Positions 1-11,933 of a stretch of DNA of 64,000 bases are shown here, one piece after another. Source of the DNA: Eulemur rufifrons (taxonomy: Eukaryota; Chordata; Mammalia; Primates; Lemuridae); contig NC_090990.1 of the NCBI RefSeq assembly GCF_041146395.1, forward strand, positions 48,157,501 to 48,221,500, given 5' to 3'. The position numbers and the translations under genes are program-made. Each line of letters opens with the position of its first letter. Position 1 is the stretch's first letter. The notes beneath the pieces are model-generated. The model was not told the origin of the DNA. It saw only the letters and a program-made list of their open reading frames with translations, and did not search any database.

Positions 1-866
1 TAACTTGGGAAGGAAAATATCTCTGAGTTTCAAATAAACAACTAAGTCAAGAGCGAGAAACAGCTCTAGTTCTGGTATTAGCAGAACTCTGGGTTTCTGA
101 TTTAGCCAGGAGTTCAAAGACACGGACAGATCAGTAGATCCCTGGGGTCTAGTGAAAGGAAAAAGGAGAAAGCTTTCTATTCTTACTCTTTCTTTCTCCA
201 GACTGTCCATGAAATCCTTTTTTTTGTTTGTTTGTTTGAGACAGGACATTGCTCTGTCGCCCAGGCTGGAGTACAGTGGCTTGATCACAGCTCACTGTAA
301 CATGGATTGCTCAAGCAATCCTCCCAACTCAGCCTCCCAAGCAGCTAAATGTGCTACCACTCCTGGCTAATTTTTACATTTTTTTACAGAGTCAGGGTTT
401 CACTATGTTGCCCAGGCTGATCTTGAACTCTTGGCCTCAAGCTATCCTCCTGCCTCAACCTCCCAAAGTGCCGGGATTACAGGCTTGAGCACTGTGCCTG
501 GCCCACGAAATCCTAAAACATTCTGTAACAGGGTAAAGAGAGATTATCTTTTCTGTTTCTCCAATTAAGATTTCAGAAAATGCTCTAGGCTTAGCCTGGA
601 AAGGTATTTACTGCACTTTTTGCCATTCTTCTTTACCCACATTTACATACACCAACTGACAATTAGTATGTTAGGGTCGGATTTAGACTGGATTATCCTG
701 TTAGATCTCAGATCATAGCTTTCCAGTGCCTGTAAAGACAATACTGTAGAATTTTATCTGCATAGGGATATTTTTCACACAAGGCCTAGAAATGTCCTAA
801 TTGAAAAAATATCCAAAAATAACAATATACAAAAGGAAAGTAAAAGCTTTCTCTTTTTATGTGCAG
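1..866 (+). other. EFCAB7: Last intron of EFCAB7 (3' part)
   Basis: Non-coding sequence upstream of the EFCAB7 terminal exon. It holds an antisense Alu (218-502) and otherwise shows no sustained coding frame. It ends in a pyrimidine-rich tract and a CAG acceptor at 864-866. The intron assignment depends on the exon call at 867-941; the upstream donor lies outside the window. Confidence 0.7.
218..502 (-). repeat. Alu SINE (old, AluJ-like), antisense
   Basis: Full-length dimeric Alu in reverse orientation: a T-rich tail at 218-236, then the two arms, ending in tgcctggcc. It is flanked by a recognisable target-site duplication, catgaaatcc just before and cacgaaatcc just after (about 503-513). 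The many differences from younger Alus fit an AluJ-age copy. Confidence 0.9.
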
Positions 867-941
867 GTTTGTCAACATGTAATGCCTCTGAATGAACAAC
901 AAGAATGGGTATATTATTGTATATATTCCCTTATTTCTTAA
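867..941 (+). CDS. EFCAB7: EFCAB7 terminal coding exon (C-terminal 24 residues)
   Basis: The frame starting right after the CAG acceptor at 864-866 reads 24 codons, beginning Val-Cys-Gln-His-Val-Met-Pro-Leu-Asn-Glu and ending Tyr-Ser-Leu-Ile-Ser, then TAA at 939-941. I recognise this as the C-terminus of EF-hand calcium-binding domain protein 7. From general knowledge of the family, EFCAB7 acts with EVC/EVC2 and IQCE at the base of the primary cilium in Hedgehog signalling. The piece here contains no EF hand; those lie in exons upstream of the window. The acceptor is preceded by a good pyrimidine tract (844-862). In human, EFCAB7 lies directly upstream of PGM1 in the same orientation, which supports the call. 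The exon is too short to be found by ORF length, so identification rests on recall of the protein and on synteny. The intron phase appears to be 0. Confidence 0.85.
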   Translation, partial: VCQHVMPLNEQQEWVYYCIYSLIS

Positions 942-1110
942 ATCTAAGAATTATTTCAGATTTATTCTGTTATTTGTTAATCAGCTAAACACTAATAAAT
1001 TTAAGTGATATGCCTAAATAATAATCTATTTAATTTATATGTATTTACATTTTATGTCCATGTTATATACTTTATTATTAAAATATAAATAATGTTTTTA
1101 ATGTGTGGCC
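942..1110 (+). promoter_or_regulatory. EFCAB7: Candidate EFCAB7 3' UTR and poly(A) signals
   Basis: AT-rich sequence after the EFCAB7 stop. There is an AATAAA at 994-999 and an ATTAAA at 1077-1082. The second has a GU-rich element (TGTGTGG at 1102-1108) about 20 nt downstream, the usual arrangement for cleavage and polyadenylation. A further AATAAA lies at 1164-1169. Which signal is used cannot be decided from sequence. Confidence 0.5.
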
Positions 1111-2579
1111 TTCTTATTTTGGTGGGAAGTGTAAGCACATTTAATTTATGAATAGTAAGTCAAAATAAAATTACAGGTAAGATTTTAAAAAGTAGTATGC
1201 AAGGAATTCTACAAAATCTTTTATACTTTAGATTTATCATACTCATTTTAAAAAACCTAAAAGAAAACGTAAATATAAAAATAGCCAGTTAGCTTTCCTA
1301 TCAAAAAAGTTAAAGCAAAATTTGGAAACTCTTATTTTTACATTAAGAAGCCAAAATCTAATGATAATATTAGGAATATTTTGTTCTAATAGTAAATTTT
1401 TATGAATTTACTTATGGATTGCTTTTATTAAATATATTTTGAGATAATAGGAATTAAATCTAATATAGCATTTAATGAAGCAGTATAAGGCATGAAAAAT
1501 TATATTAGGCAATTAAGAACTGTATGACAATATCAGTAACAGAATACTTGACCAGTAAATGTCAGCTTTTGAAATATGAATGCCATTATGGCAGTATATA
1601 TTTTTTGTAACCAGTACATGTTACCACGTAGTTTAAATGTCATTTGGATTTTTGGCCCTTGATTTAGATATCTGTAAAATGGGTTGTCATTACCTAGCAG
1701 TTTGAATTCTTCAGATGATGTGTCTTTAAAAGTAATGAAATGTGAAAACATTTTATTAATTGCCAAATGCCTTATAAATTCAATAAATGTGACCATATAT
1801 TCTATTCTATTTCACAAAGTATTGAATTATGGGAAATTAATTATCTGGCTATGATATTAAAAGCATATAATAAAGGTATTACCTATGCCCCCAAGTTGTA
1901 AAGGAGCTTTTATAGTAGGATGATAGGTGACATAAAGTGGTATCATTAGAACATGGAGACTCAAGAAAAAGAATAATAGGCACTTAAGCCTTACCTTCCA
2001 CCACTGTCATCACTTAGACATATCAAGCCATTTTTTTCTCCCCTTTCCATTGCTCACTTATTAAAAGGAAAAAAGACCCAAAACTATCTTAATGGTCTTA
2101 TTTTCAATTAGTCTGTAGAGAAGACAAAGATATTTTGTTTCAAGTTAAACTTTCTTCCAAGTAAATGAAAGCCCAAGGGAATCAGCTATGTAAAGAATAT
2201 AAATTAGGCTACATTTTTGGACCTTTAACTAAATCATTTTTTAAGGATTACTTGAGTGCTGTGGTACTGGAATATCCAGAAAAATTATTCAAGTCCTGAA
2301 ATATTTGACTCACAGATCGATAGTAATTCTTTAACCAACCAAATTAACATACAAGAATGTTTTCTTTCATTTTGAAAGGTGCTTCCTTTTTTCAGAGTTT
2401 TGCCAGATTAACCATGTTATTTTGCAGGTAATTTTGCATGTTGTTTAATTTGAAAAGCACAAGGATCCAGCTTACTAAAAGACATCTAGATACACCCAAT
2501 CTCTCTTGTGCTCTAAATGCCATCCCTGCCTGTCTCTTCTGTGTCCCCATTGAAACTCCCCATGAATGAGTTTTATCTA
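1111..2579. other. AT-rich intergenic sequence, nothing recognised
   Basis: Very AT-rich DNA without a credible exon. Short open frames here have no splice context and no recognisable protein similarity. An ancient repeat too diverged to identify by eye is possible. Confidence 0.5.
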
Positions 2580-2590
2580 CAAACATTCCA

Positions 2591-2937
2591 TTTTTTTTTT
2601 TTTTTTTTTTTTTTTTGAGACAGAGTCTCACTTTGTTGCCCAGGCTAGAGTGAGTGCCGTGGCGTCAGCTTAGCTCACAGCAACCTCAGACTCCTGGGCT
2701 TAAGCGATCCTACTGCCTCAGCCTCCCGAGTAGCTGGGACTACAGGCATGCGCCACTATGCCCGGCTAATTTTTTTCTATATAGATTTTTAGGTGTCCAT
2801 ATAATGTCTTTCTATTTTTAGTAGAGACGGGGTCTCACTCTTGCTCAGGCTGGTCTCGAACTCCTGACCTCGAGCGATCCACCCGCCTCGGCCTCCCAGA
2901 GTGCTAGGATTACAGGCGTGAGCCACCGCGCCCGGCC
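2591..2937 (-). repeat. Lemur-type Alu SINE, antisense
   Basis: Full-length Alu with a T-stretch at the left, two arms and a cgcgcccggcc end. It carries the gtgccgtggcgtcagc left-arm variant and the long linker with tttctatttttagtagaga, which I associate with strepsirrhine Alus. A 14-bp target-site duplication, caaacattccattt, lies at 2580-2593 and 2938-2951. Confidence 0.93.
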
Positions 2938-3090
2938 CAAACATTCCATTTATATTGGCTTTTCCTCATTATTATTTACTTATGTTCTAGACTCTTTAAG
3001 AAACCTCTCACTTCCCTTCTCTCTCTATCATCTTACTTCTTTCCTCCCCGTCACAAGCGAAAGAACTTGAAAGAATTGTACACATTTGCT

Positions 3091-3117
3091 AGGTCTGTCT
3101 GTCTGTCTTTCTTTCTG

Positions 3118-3157
<40 letters not shown>
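3091..3157. repeat. (CTTT)n microsatellite
   Basis: Tandem CTTT units with a few CTGT variants at the left, running into the poly(T) of the adjoining antisense LINE-1. It is probably an expanded A-rich L1 tail. Confidence 0.9.
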
Positions 3158-4117
3158 TTTTTTTTTTCAGAATATTACGGGGGTACAAATACTTTGGTTA
3201 CATATATTGCCTTTGCACCACCTGAGTCAGTTACAAGCATGCCCATCCCCCAGACAGCACACACCACACCCATTAGGTGTGAATTTACCTATCCCCTCCT
3301 CCCCCTTCCCACCTGCCCTACACCTGATGTATGTTACTTCCATATGTGCACAGTAAGTGTTGTTTAATTAGTACCAATTTAATGGTGAGTACATGTGGTG
3401 CTTGTTTTTCCATTCTTGTGATATTTCACTTAGAAGAATGGGCTCTAGCTCCATCCAGGATAATACAAGAGGTATTAGTTCACCATTTTTTTCTGGCTGA
3501 GTAGAACTCAGTGGTTTACATATACTACATGTTATTATTCCACTCATGTATTGATGGGCACTTGGTTGTTTCCACATATTTGCAAATGTGAATTGTGCCA
3601 CTATAAACATTCGAGTGCAAATGTCTTTATTATAGTATGTCTTTTTTTCCTTTGGGTAGATACCCAGTAGTGGTATTGCTGGATCAAATGGTAGTTCTAC
3701 TTTTAGTTCTTAGAGGTATCTCCACTATTTTCCATAGAGGTTGTACTAGTCTGCAGTACCACCAGCAGTGTATGAATGTTCTTACCTCTTGCATCTATGC
3801 CAACATTTGTTGTTTTGGGACTTTTTGATAAAAGCCATTCTCACTGGAGTTAAGTGATATATCATTATGGTTTTGATTTGTATTTCCCTGATGATTAGAG
3901 ATGTTTAGCATTTTTTTATATGTTTCTTGGCCATTAGTCTGTCTTCTTTTGAAAAATTTCTGTTCTTGTCCTTTGCCCACTTTTTAATGGAGTTGTTTGA
4001 TTTTTTTTCTCGCTGATTTTCCTGAGTTCTATATAGATTCTAGTTATTAGCCCTTTATCAGATGTATAGCATGCAAATATTTTCTTCCATTCTGTATGTT
4101 GTTGTCTATTCACTGTA
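3158..4117 (-). mobile_element. LINE-1 3' part (ORF2 C-terminus and 3' UTR), antisense
   Basis: The reverse strand carries an L1 3' UTR with poly(A) at the left (3158-3168), followed to the right by sequence matching the end of L1 ORF2. The forward-strand signature includes gattgctggatcaaatggta (near 3670) and the ttgcccactttttaatgg block (near 3975). The frame is broken in many places, so it is a dead copy. The 3' UTR resembles that at 24104, as expected for a lineage-specific L1 family. Confidence 0.88.
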
Positions 4118-4156
4118 ATGATCAAACTAAAAAGCTTCTGCACAACCAAAGAAACG
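4118..4156 (+). mobile_element. Inverted 5' fragment of the same LINE-1
   Basis: The stretch beginning caaactaaaaagcttctgca is L1 ORF2 sequence in sense orientation. It abuts the antisense L1 body at about 4117 and comes from the L1 segment immediately next to where the antisense part stops. This head-to-head arrangement is typical of 5' inversion by twin priming. Confidence 0.7.
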
Positions 4157-7100
4157 TCTACTTTCTTGACTCTTGTTCATTTTTTCCAGTTAATTCAAAC
4201 AGTGGTTGTTCCCTCCCAGGACATCAATAATTTCCTTGTCACTAAATCTAGAAGATATTTTAAAGTCTTCTTTCCAGTGTTAGATACTGTTGATCTTTCT
4301 AGGACACCATATTCTTCAGAGTTTCTTTTCACCTCTGACCATGTCTTTTCAGGCTTCTTTCCACCCTTACTTCTGTAGTTTCTCCCAATTTCCACATTCT
4401 CTCCCACCTTGGACCCTTTGTATGTAACATTTCTTTCTTGCTATAGAATAATTCTTCCCTCCCACTTCCCTCCTCCTCTTTCATGTCTCAATGAATATGT
4501 CACTTTTCCCAAGAATCCCTTCCCAATTACTTCCCTTACCAAGACTGCTTTGATGGCCCTAACACTTCGTGCTCATTCTTTGTTGTAGCGCACATCATAC
4601 TGTGTTGGAATTGCTGTTTATTTATCTATACCTTTGACTAGGTTGAAAACATGACAGTTAAAACCCCAGCATATGTCACAGAAACTGCAATAGATACACA
4701 ATAAATATTGGTAGTATGATTGAGTAAAATGAGTGGAAAATAAAAAATGAATTTATATATAGTATGAAGGTTTTCTAATTCTTAAGGATATTTATAAATT
4801 AAAACTAGAACCATAAGTATTAAAAGTCTCATTGCTATTCAATTCTGTTTACCCAGACTTTGTTTTTCATTTCATTAACAGATTAACAAACAGCAGAAAG
4901 AAAAATTTAATTCTTTCACTGATTATCTAACGTGAAATTTTAAATTGGAGAATAGATTACTGATAACTATAATTCCTTCCAATTCTAAATTTTTACAGTT
5001 CTGGTATTATAAAACCAGTTGAAATGTTAAGTATCACATGCTGTCATAAGCGATTCTTAAAATTACTATATTTATTAATTTTGTTGATTTTCTATTAGAT
5101 ATTGGAGTAGACCTGTTTTTTAAAAAAGCCAGTGGCCTTCTTTGAGAACTATTTTGGTATAGGTTAAATATGAAGCAAAAACTTCATGTACCCCACTAAT
5201 CATATTTTGGATATAAGCCAGGAAAATGGAAATGTATTTCTGATTTTGGCCACCAGAGGGTGAACATTTTATTTTATTCATTAGAGAGAGAGCTACATTG
5301 ATAATATTTCTCAGTACTATGTTAAGTCCTTTTGACTTCTAAGACTGCTTTTGGCAAAATGTATTGGACACTATGGCTATATGTGTACCCAGGCATAATA
5401 CAAACATTCTTATTAGAGAGTATATAAAAATTATTTCTAACTTGTAAACTGAATACTCAGTCTTCTGCTCTTAAAAAGGTACTGACTTTCACTTCTTCAT
5501 GAATTTACAAGTATAAAGGCATTCAGAGATAGCCCTGCTAGCCTTACATAGTATTATAAAGCTTACCTTTGCTACTCAGCCTAGCTTAATTTCTGGAAAA
5601 AAAAAAAAAAAGAAACTACACAATGATTTGAGGAAAAATAAAGCAAATAGTGGGACTGGTTTAGAGGAAGTAAACCATCTCATGTGGTGAGATAATTATG
5701 GGGGGCAGGAACTAGGAATAGTTGTTGAAAGTCTAAGGGATAAAGGAATTTTGCTTGCTTCGAAGTGTTGATATTTGTTAACCATGGCTAGTACTAAGGA
5801 AATGAATAGCTATCCTAAATTCTTATGAATATTTCACAAACTGTATTTGTGGTATTTGACCAAAGTTAGTTGGTACTTTAAATACTCCGCTATTTTTTTT
5901 TACATAATACATTTCTGAAAATATACATTAATGTTAAAAAGAAGACCTACATAGTATAAAGGGGTTGGAATATGATTCCATTTTTCAAAAATTAACAAAA
6001 ATATTTTTCAATTTCTTTTAGACACAATTGATAAATATCTAATATTTTATATGTATTCTTAATTTTATCTTGCCTTTATAATGGAACACAAGATTAGCCA
6101 AGTTAAATTCAAAGCCAGCTTAAGTTCAATCATCTGATTCAGGCTAATGTCAGCATATAATGCAAGTGCAATAGTGCCAGTTACAGAATGCCAGCATTGT
6201 AAGCTTTCTGGCAATTTCAGATATGAATATGCAGAATTACTAAAAGGTATATTTCTCTGTGTCCTTTTAAACATCTATTACAACAATTTTCTGGGTTTAG
6301 CTTTTGAAGAAAAAAAGTTTTTTTCTTAGCAGAGAAATAAAAATATTAGGAGTAGAGTAGGCTAGGGAATGGCACACAAGGACATCCAATTAGCAAGTAT
6401 CTGTACACATTACATTAGTCATAATAAAGAAGTAGTTGGTAGGCAGATCTCTGTCCTCAGGAAAAGAAAGAGCTGAGGAAAAGAGTTACATGTTAGCACA
6501 TTAGGAAATAATATTAAATCTTAAATTAGTAAACACTGATCATGAAGCATTAAACTATTAATAGTGATGTGGGTATGGGAACACATGAGGAGGGAAGGAT
6601 TGCCCAATTTAGGGGAGGTAGGGGTAGATGAAAATCTCTTGGAGGACTGAAGGAAAGAATGAAGTGTAGTTAGAAGCTAAGCAGTGCTTTGATTTGGTTT
6701 TAGTGATATGATATATTTTAAAATTTAAATAATATTAAAGGGGCACATTTTAATGATTATTAAAGGAAATGAGACATAGGCTTTAAAATACTGAGTAGCA
6801 CTATACTAAAATATTACACTAAGTTTACTAGAGCAAGTTTGGACAAGTTGGAAAGATGAGTGTGGGCCGGAACAATCATGGGGACTAGCTAGAACTTTAA
6901 CTGACCTTGAAGGGGTAGGGGATATTTAGAAATAGGGGAAAAATGGAAATTTAAGGTATTTTCTCATGTTTTTTACTTTCCCTAGAATGTCCTATTATTG
7001 TATCTTTACCTACTGACATCATGGGCAATAGGTCAATCATATACTTATATGAGTTCTTAGTGTGTACAGAGTACTGCTTTAATTGCTGCTTATATAGATA

Positions 7101-7394
7101 TGAGCAAGCAAGACATTGTTCCTGCCCTCGTTATACACAGTCTACCAGAGAAGATAGATTGTGAACAAGTATTACAGTCTGTACCTCTAACATACATTTT
7201 TTAAATGTCTCATCCTTCATAAAAACTTTAATTCTTTCCCCAATCCTGAAGAAATTATTCTACTTCTTGAGCTTCTATTTTAAAATGAACCTTTTTTTTT
7301 TCCTGTGGGGTTTTTATTTCAGATTTTTAAAATATTGTCATATAGTAAATGTGCTCCCTTTTTTGGTGGTGGAGGGAGATTGTGCAGTTCTATT
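4157..7394. other. Intergenic sequence, mostly unassigned
   Basis: AT-rich DNA without a recognised gene. It contains an A-run at 5598-5612 and one exon-like open segment at 6143-6246 (see findings). Other short open frames have no supporting context. Diverged L1/L2 fragments are likely but could not be assigned. Confidence 0.45.
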
Positions 7395-9577
7395 AATTTA
7401 ACACATGTGTAGATTCATATAACCCCCACCACTATCAGGATACAGAACAGTTCCATCACCAAAGAACTCCCTTATGCTATCCCTTATGGTCACATCCCAC
7501 CCCCACCCCCAACACCCACACCCACACCCACACCCACACCCACACATACTCCTGACCCCTGGCAACCACCAATCTGTTCTCCAACACTGTAGTTTTCTGT
7601 TTTTAAGAATGTTGTATAAATGGGATCATGCAGTATGTAACCTTTTGAAACTGAATTCTTTTAGTCCGCGTAATGCCTTTGAGAATCATCCAAATTGTAT
7701 GTATCAGTAGTTTGTTCCTTTTATTGTTGAGTAGTATTTTATTACATGGTTGTATCACAGTTTATGCATTTATCTGCTAGGTTGTTTCCAGTTTTGGGCA
7801 AGTATTAATAGAGCTGCCATAAACATTCATGTATAGATTTTTAGGTGAACATAAGTTTTCATTTATGTACAGTAGATACCCAGAGGTGGGATTGCTGGAT
7901 CATATGGTAAATGTACATTTGACTTTTTAAGAAACTGCCAAAGTGTTTTTCAGAGTGGTTATATCATTTTGCATTTCCACCATCAGTATTTGAGAATTCC
8001 AGTTGTTCTGCAGCCTCATCAGCGTTTAGTATTGTCTCCATTTTTTATTTTAGCCATTCTAGTAGATGTGCAGTGGTATCTCATTGTGGTTTTATTAATA
8101 ATTTGCATTTCCCTAATGGGCTAATGATGTTGAACAACTTTTTGTAGATTTCTTTTGCCATGTGTATATACAGTATTCTTTTTGGTGGGGTATCTCTAAG
8201 TCTTTTGCCCATTTTTAAATTAGGTTATTTATTTTCTTACCATTGAGTCTTTATAAATTCTGGATATGTCTTCATTGGATATGTAATTTAAAAATATTTT
8301 CTCCTAGTCTATAGCTTTTTTTTTAATTTTCTTAAACTGGATCATATGGAGAGTGAAAGTTTTTAATTTTAGTGAAGTCCAATTTATCAATTTTTAAATG
8401 AATTATGCATTTGGTGTCAAGTCAGAAGTCGTGTAACCCCAGGTCACAAAGATTTTCCTCCTGTTTTCTTCTAAAAGTTATATAGTTTTACTTTGTACGT
8501 TTATATCTATGATTTCACTGATACTACACTGTCCTGATTACAGTAGCTTTATATAAGTAAGTCTTATAATCAGGTAAGGTGATTTTTCCAATTTTATTGT
8601 TCTTTTTCAGAACTGTCTTAGCTATTCCAGTTTATTTCCCTTTTCATATAAATTTTAGAACTAGCTTATTTATATCTACAAAAAAAAATCCCATTGGGAT
8701 TTTGACTGGTACTGTGTTAAATGTATTGATCATTTGGGAGGAATTGACAAGGTTCATTATATTGACTCTTCCAGTCCATGAACACGGTATATCACTCCAT
8801 TTATTTAGGTTTTCTTTTCTTTCATCAGTATTTTGTAGTTTTTAGCATACAGGTCCTATACACCCTTTATTAGATTTATACCTAAATATTTTATTTTTAT
8901 GAACTGTTTTACATGGTATTGTTTTTTAAATTCCAGTTTCCAGTTGCACATTGCTAATATATTTATTTTAGCATGATGGTCCTAGATCCTTGTTGAACTT
9001 ATTTATTAGTCCTAGGAGACTTTCTTGTTTTGTTTTGTTTTGTGGGGGTTTTTTTGTTTGTTTGTTTTGGTAGATTCCTTGGGATTTCCTGTGTAGAAAA
9101 GCATGCCATCTGCAAATAGGGACAGTTTCATTTTTTTCTTTCCTATCTGTATACCTTTTATTTATTTTTACTTGCCTTATTGCACTGGCTTCCATTATGA
9201 TGCCAAATAAGAATGGTGAGAGTGAATATCTTTACCTTGCTCACAGTCTTAGGGGGGAAAACATTCATCCTTTACCATAACATCAATATGATGTTAGCTG
9301 TAGATATTTTTATGGATGCCCTTAATTAGGTTGGGATATTTGCCTTCTCTTTCTAGTTCACTGAGAGTTTTTATCAAAAATCGATGCTGCATTTTGTCAG
9401 ATATTTTTTCTGCATCAGTTGCTGTGGTTATATGGTTTTTCTTCTTTAGACTGTTAATGTGGTGGATTATACTGAACGATTTTCAAATTTTGAACTGGCC
9501 TTTCATTCCCATGATAAATTCCACTAAGTCGTGATACATTATTCTTTTTATATATTGTAGATTCAGTTTGCTAATAA
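7395..9577 (-). mobile_element. Old LINE-1 (L1M-type), antisense, right-hand ORF2 part
   Basis: Reverse-orientation L1 ORF2. Landmarks on the forward strand are the tagatacccagaggtggg / gattgctggatcatatgg block (about 7873-7905), the tttgcccatttttaaat block (about 8204), and RT-region text such as tctgcaaatagggacagttt (about 9109). All frames are disrupted. The same element continues at about 10031-10685 after a nested DNA transposon. Confidence 0.85.
7497..7550. repeat. (CCCACA)n C-rich tandem repeat
   Basis: A run of CCACCC, then about six CCCACA units (7512-7546), inside the antisense L1. The C-rich strand could form an i-motif and the opposite strand is G-rich. It is not a telomeric CCCTAA tract. 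Confidence 0.85.
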
Positions 9578-10030
9578 AGTTGATCGTTGAACAACATGGG
9601 TTTGAACTGTGTGGGTCCACTTATACATGGGCTTTTTTCAATAAATATATTGGAAAATTTTTTGGAGATTTGTGACAATTTTGAAAAAAAACCACAGATG
9701 AACTGCATAGCCTGGAAATAGCAAAAAAGGTAAGAAAAAGTTGTATGTCATGAATGCATAAAATATATGTATATACTAGTCTATTTTATCATTTACTATC
9801 ATAAAATATACACAAATCTGTTATAAAATGTTAAAATTTATCAAAACTTACACACACATTTACAGACCATACATGGTGCCATTCGCAGTGGAGAGAAATG
9901 TAAACAAATATATAGATGCAGTATTAAATCGTAACTGCATAAAATTAACTGTAGTACATACTCTACACTTTGATAATTTCATATCCACTTCCTAACCCCC
10001 ACATCGTTAAAGGGTAAGCTGTACATTGTT
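9578..10030. mobile_element. pogo/Tigger-like DNA transposon fragment nested in L1
   Basis: The block beginning gttgatcgttgaacaacatg and containing ttcaataaatatattggaaa matches the start of a Tigger-family (pogo) consensus as I remember it. It interrupts the antisense L1 whose ORF2 sequence continues on both sides. The 3' inverted repeat was not found, so it may be 3' truncated or diverged. The exact family name is uncertain. Confidence 0.7.
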
Positions 10031-10685
10031 GAATAATTTTTATGACTGGGTATAAGTAATGTTCGTCTGTAATTTTCTTGGTTGGTAACGTCTTTGTCCT
10101 GTTTGGGTATCAGAGTCATGCTGGGCTTCTAAATTGAGTTGGGAGTGATCCGTCTTCCTGTTTTCTGGAAAAGATTGTGTAAAACTGGTCTTATTTCATC
10201 TTTAAATATTTGTTTGAATTTCTCATTGAAACTATCTGGGTGTGGAGATTTTTTTTGGAGGAGGTTTTTAATACTAATTCGATTTCTTTAACTTCTATAT
10301 GATCATTGAGTTTATTTATTTCATCTTGGTTGAGTTTTGGTAGTTTGTGGCTTTTGAAGAATTGGTCCATTTTATCTAAGTTGTCAAATTTATGTGCATA
10401 GACATTTTTTAAAAAATTGTGTAGTCTATAGTGATGTCGCTTTTTCATCTCTGATATAAGTAAAATGTATCTTTTTTTTTACTTTGTCAGTTTTGCAGGA
10501 AGTTTACCAATTTTATTAATGTTTTAAAAGAACCAACTTTTAGTTTTATTGATTTTTCTCTATTGTTTTTCTGTTTTCAATTTCACTGATTTCTGCTCTT
10601 ACGTTTATTATTTCCTTCTTTCTGCTTGCCTTGGGTTTATTTGCATTTTTTTCTAGTTTCTTAAGGTAAAGCTTAGATTATTACT
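10031..10685 (-). mobile_element. Old LINE-1 (continuation), antisense
   Basis: Continuation of the L1 at 7395-9577, carrying the more N-terminal part of ORF2 (RT/endonuclease side). Landmarks are gagtcatgctgggcttctaa (about 10110) and aagaaccaacttttagtttt (about 10528). It stops inside ORF2, so it is 5' truncated. Confidence 0.8.
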
Positions 10686-11461
10686 TGAGACAACCTTTTA
10701 ATTCTAATACCATAACAGCTTTAAAAATCAGTACCTTTTTGTAGCCTTTACTTTGTATCTTATGTTTTATTAATTTGTACACATGTCTGGATTTCCCTAT
10801 ATTAAACTTCTTGAGTACAGGGATCTTATTTTAGGTGACTAATCAGGAACCCAACTGAGTATCTTGTACTGTGTGCTTAGTAAGCATTTGATAGATGGTT
10901 TGAATAGGAACAGATGGATGAAGGAGAGTGAGTAAAGGCAATAAATATAAACTGTGTCAAAGATGGCTTCAAAATTAAGAAAAGTATATAACAAAATCTA
11001 AAAGAGTCTTATCAAGGGAAGTGTTATCAAGGGAAAAAAGAATAACAATTCTCTCATGAGGAAAAATTGCTAACACCAGCCAGCTCTAAACTAGTTCTGT
11101 TAGGCAGTGTTCAGAATCTCAAGGTGGTATACAGAACACTCAAAATAGACTGCAGCCAATTCTCCATGGTGAATAAACAAAGAACTCTTTCTTAGACAAT
11201 TTAAGAAAAAACATTTTTTACCTTAGTTTTTCAGATAATTTAAGCAAGATAATAATTCAGAAATAATTACCTCCATGATTTCCTTGATTCCTTCCTACAC
11301 CTGATATACATTCCTCTGGTGTTTATTCATTGGTAGAGCCTTAGGATAGCCTCTTTTTCCTTATTCTCTTTCTTGCTGGTCACCTGAAATCATGCCTTAG
11401 GCCTCCAGAGAGTCAGGCCATAACTTTCCTGGCTCACATCCCTGCATCAAATCAAATCATC
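10686..11461. other. Intergenic, nothing recognised
   Basis: AT-rich sequence without a supported exon. The stretch near 10850-10925 (atcttgtactgtgtgcttag... gaatgaa-type text) resembles an ancient L2 3' end but is too diverged to call firmly. Confidence 0.4.
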
Positions 11462-11933
11462 TGTGTTAGTTTCCTATGGCTGCTGTAATAAGTTACCACA
11501 AAATCAGTGGCTTAAAACAACATAAATTTGTTTTCTCACAGTTCGGGAGGCCAGAAGTTCAAAATCGGTATCACTGGACCAATATCAGTATAAAGACAGG
11601 GCTTTGCTCCCTTGGGAAGTTCTGAAGGAGACTGCATTTCTTGCCTCTTCCAGCTTTTGGTGACTTCCAGCATTCCTTAGCTTGTGACTACATCATTCCA
11701 ATCTCTGCCTCTGTGGCTTTCTCCTCTTCTATAGTCAAATCTCCCCCTTTCTCTGTCTTCTAAGGACATGTATGGCTACATTTATAGCCTACCTGGATAA
11801 TCCAGGATAATCTCCCCATTTCAAGATCCTTAATTATATCTGCAAAGTCATTTTGCCATATCAGGTAACATTCATAGGTTCTGGGGATTAGGACATAGAT
11901 ATCTTTTGGGGGCCATTATTTAACCTACCACAG
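11462..11933 (-). mobile_element. MLT1-type (MaLR) LTR, antisense
   Basis: Solo LTR in reverse orientation. It starts tgtgttagtttcctatggct, contains cagtggcttaaaacaacata, and ends ggccattatttaacctacca. These match the reversed ends of the MLT1 consensus (TGTGGTAGG... to ...AACTAATACA) as I know it. No internal retroviral genes are present. Confidence 0.82.

Noticed and set aside
1533..1796. 87-codon minus-strand open frame downstream of EFCAB7
   Set aside because: AT-rich chance frame with no recognisable domain, splice signal or start context.
3109..3157. CTTT repeats as part of a tandem gene regulatory array or CRISPR
   Set aside because: Simple 4-bp microsatellite adjoining an L1 tail; no spacers or unit structure of a CRISPR array.
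7497..7550. C-rich tandem as an interstitial telomere
   Set aside because: The unit is CCCACA, not CCCTAA, and it sits within an old L1.
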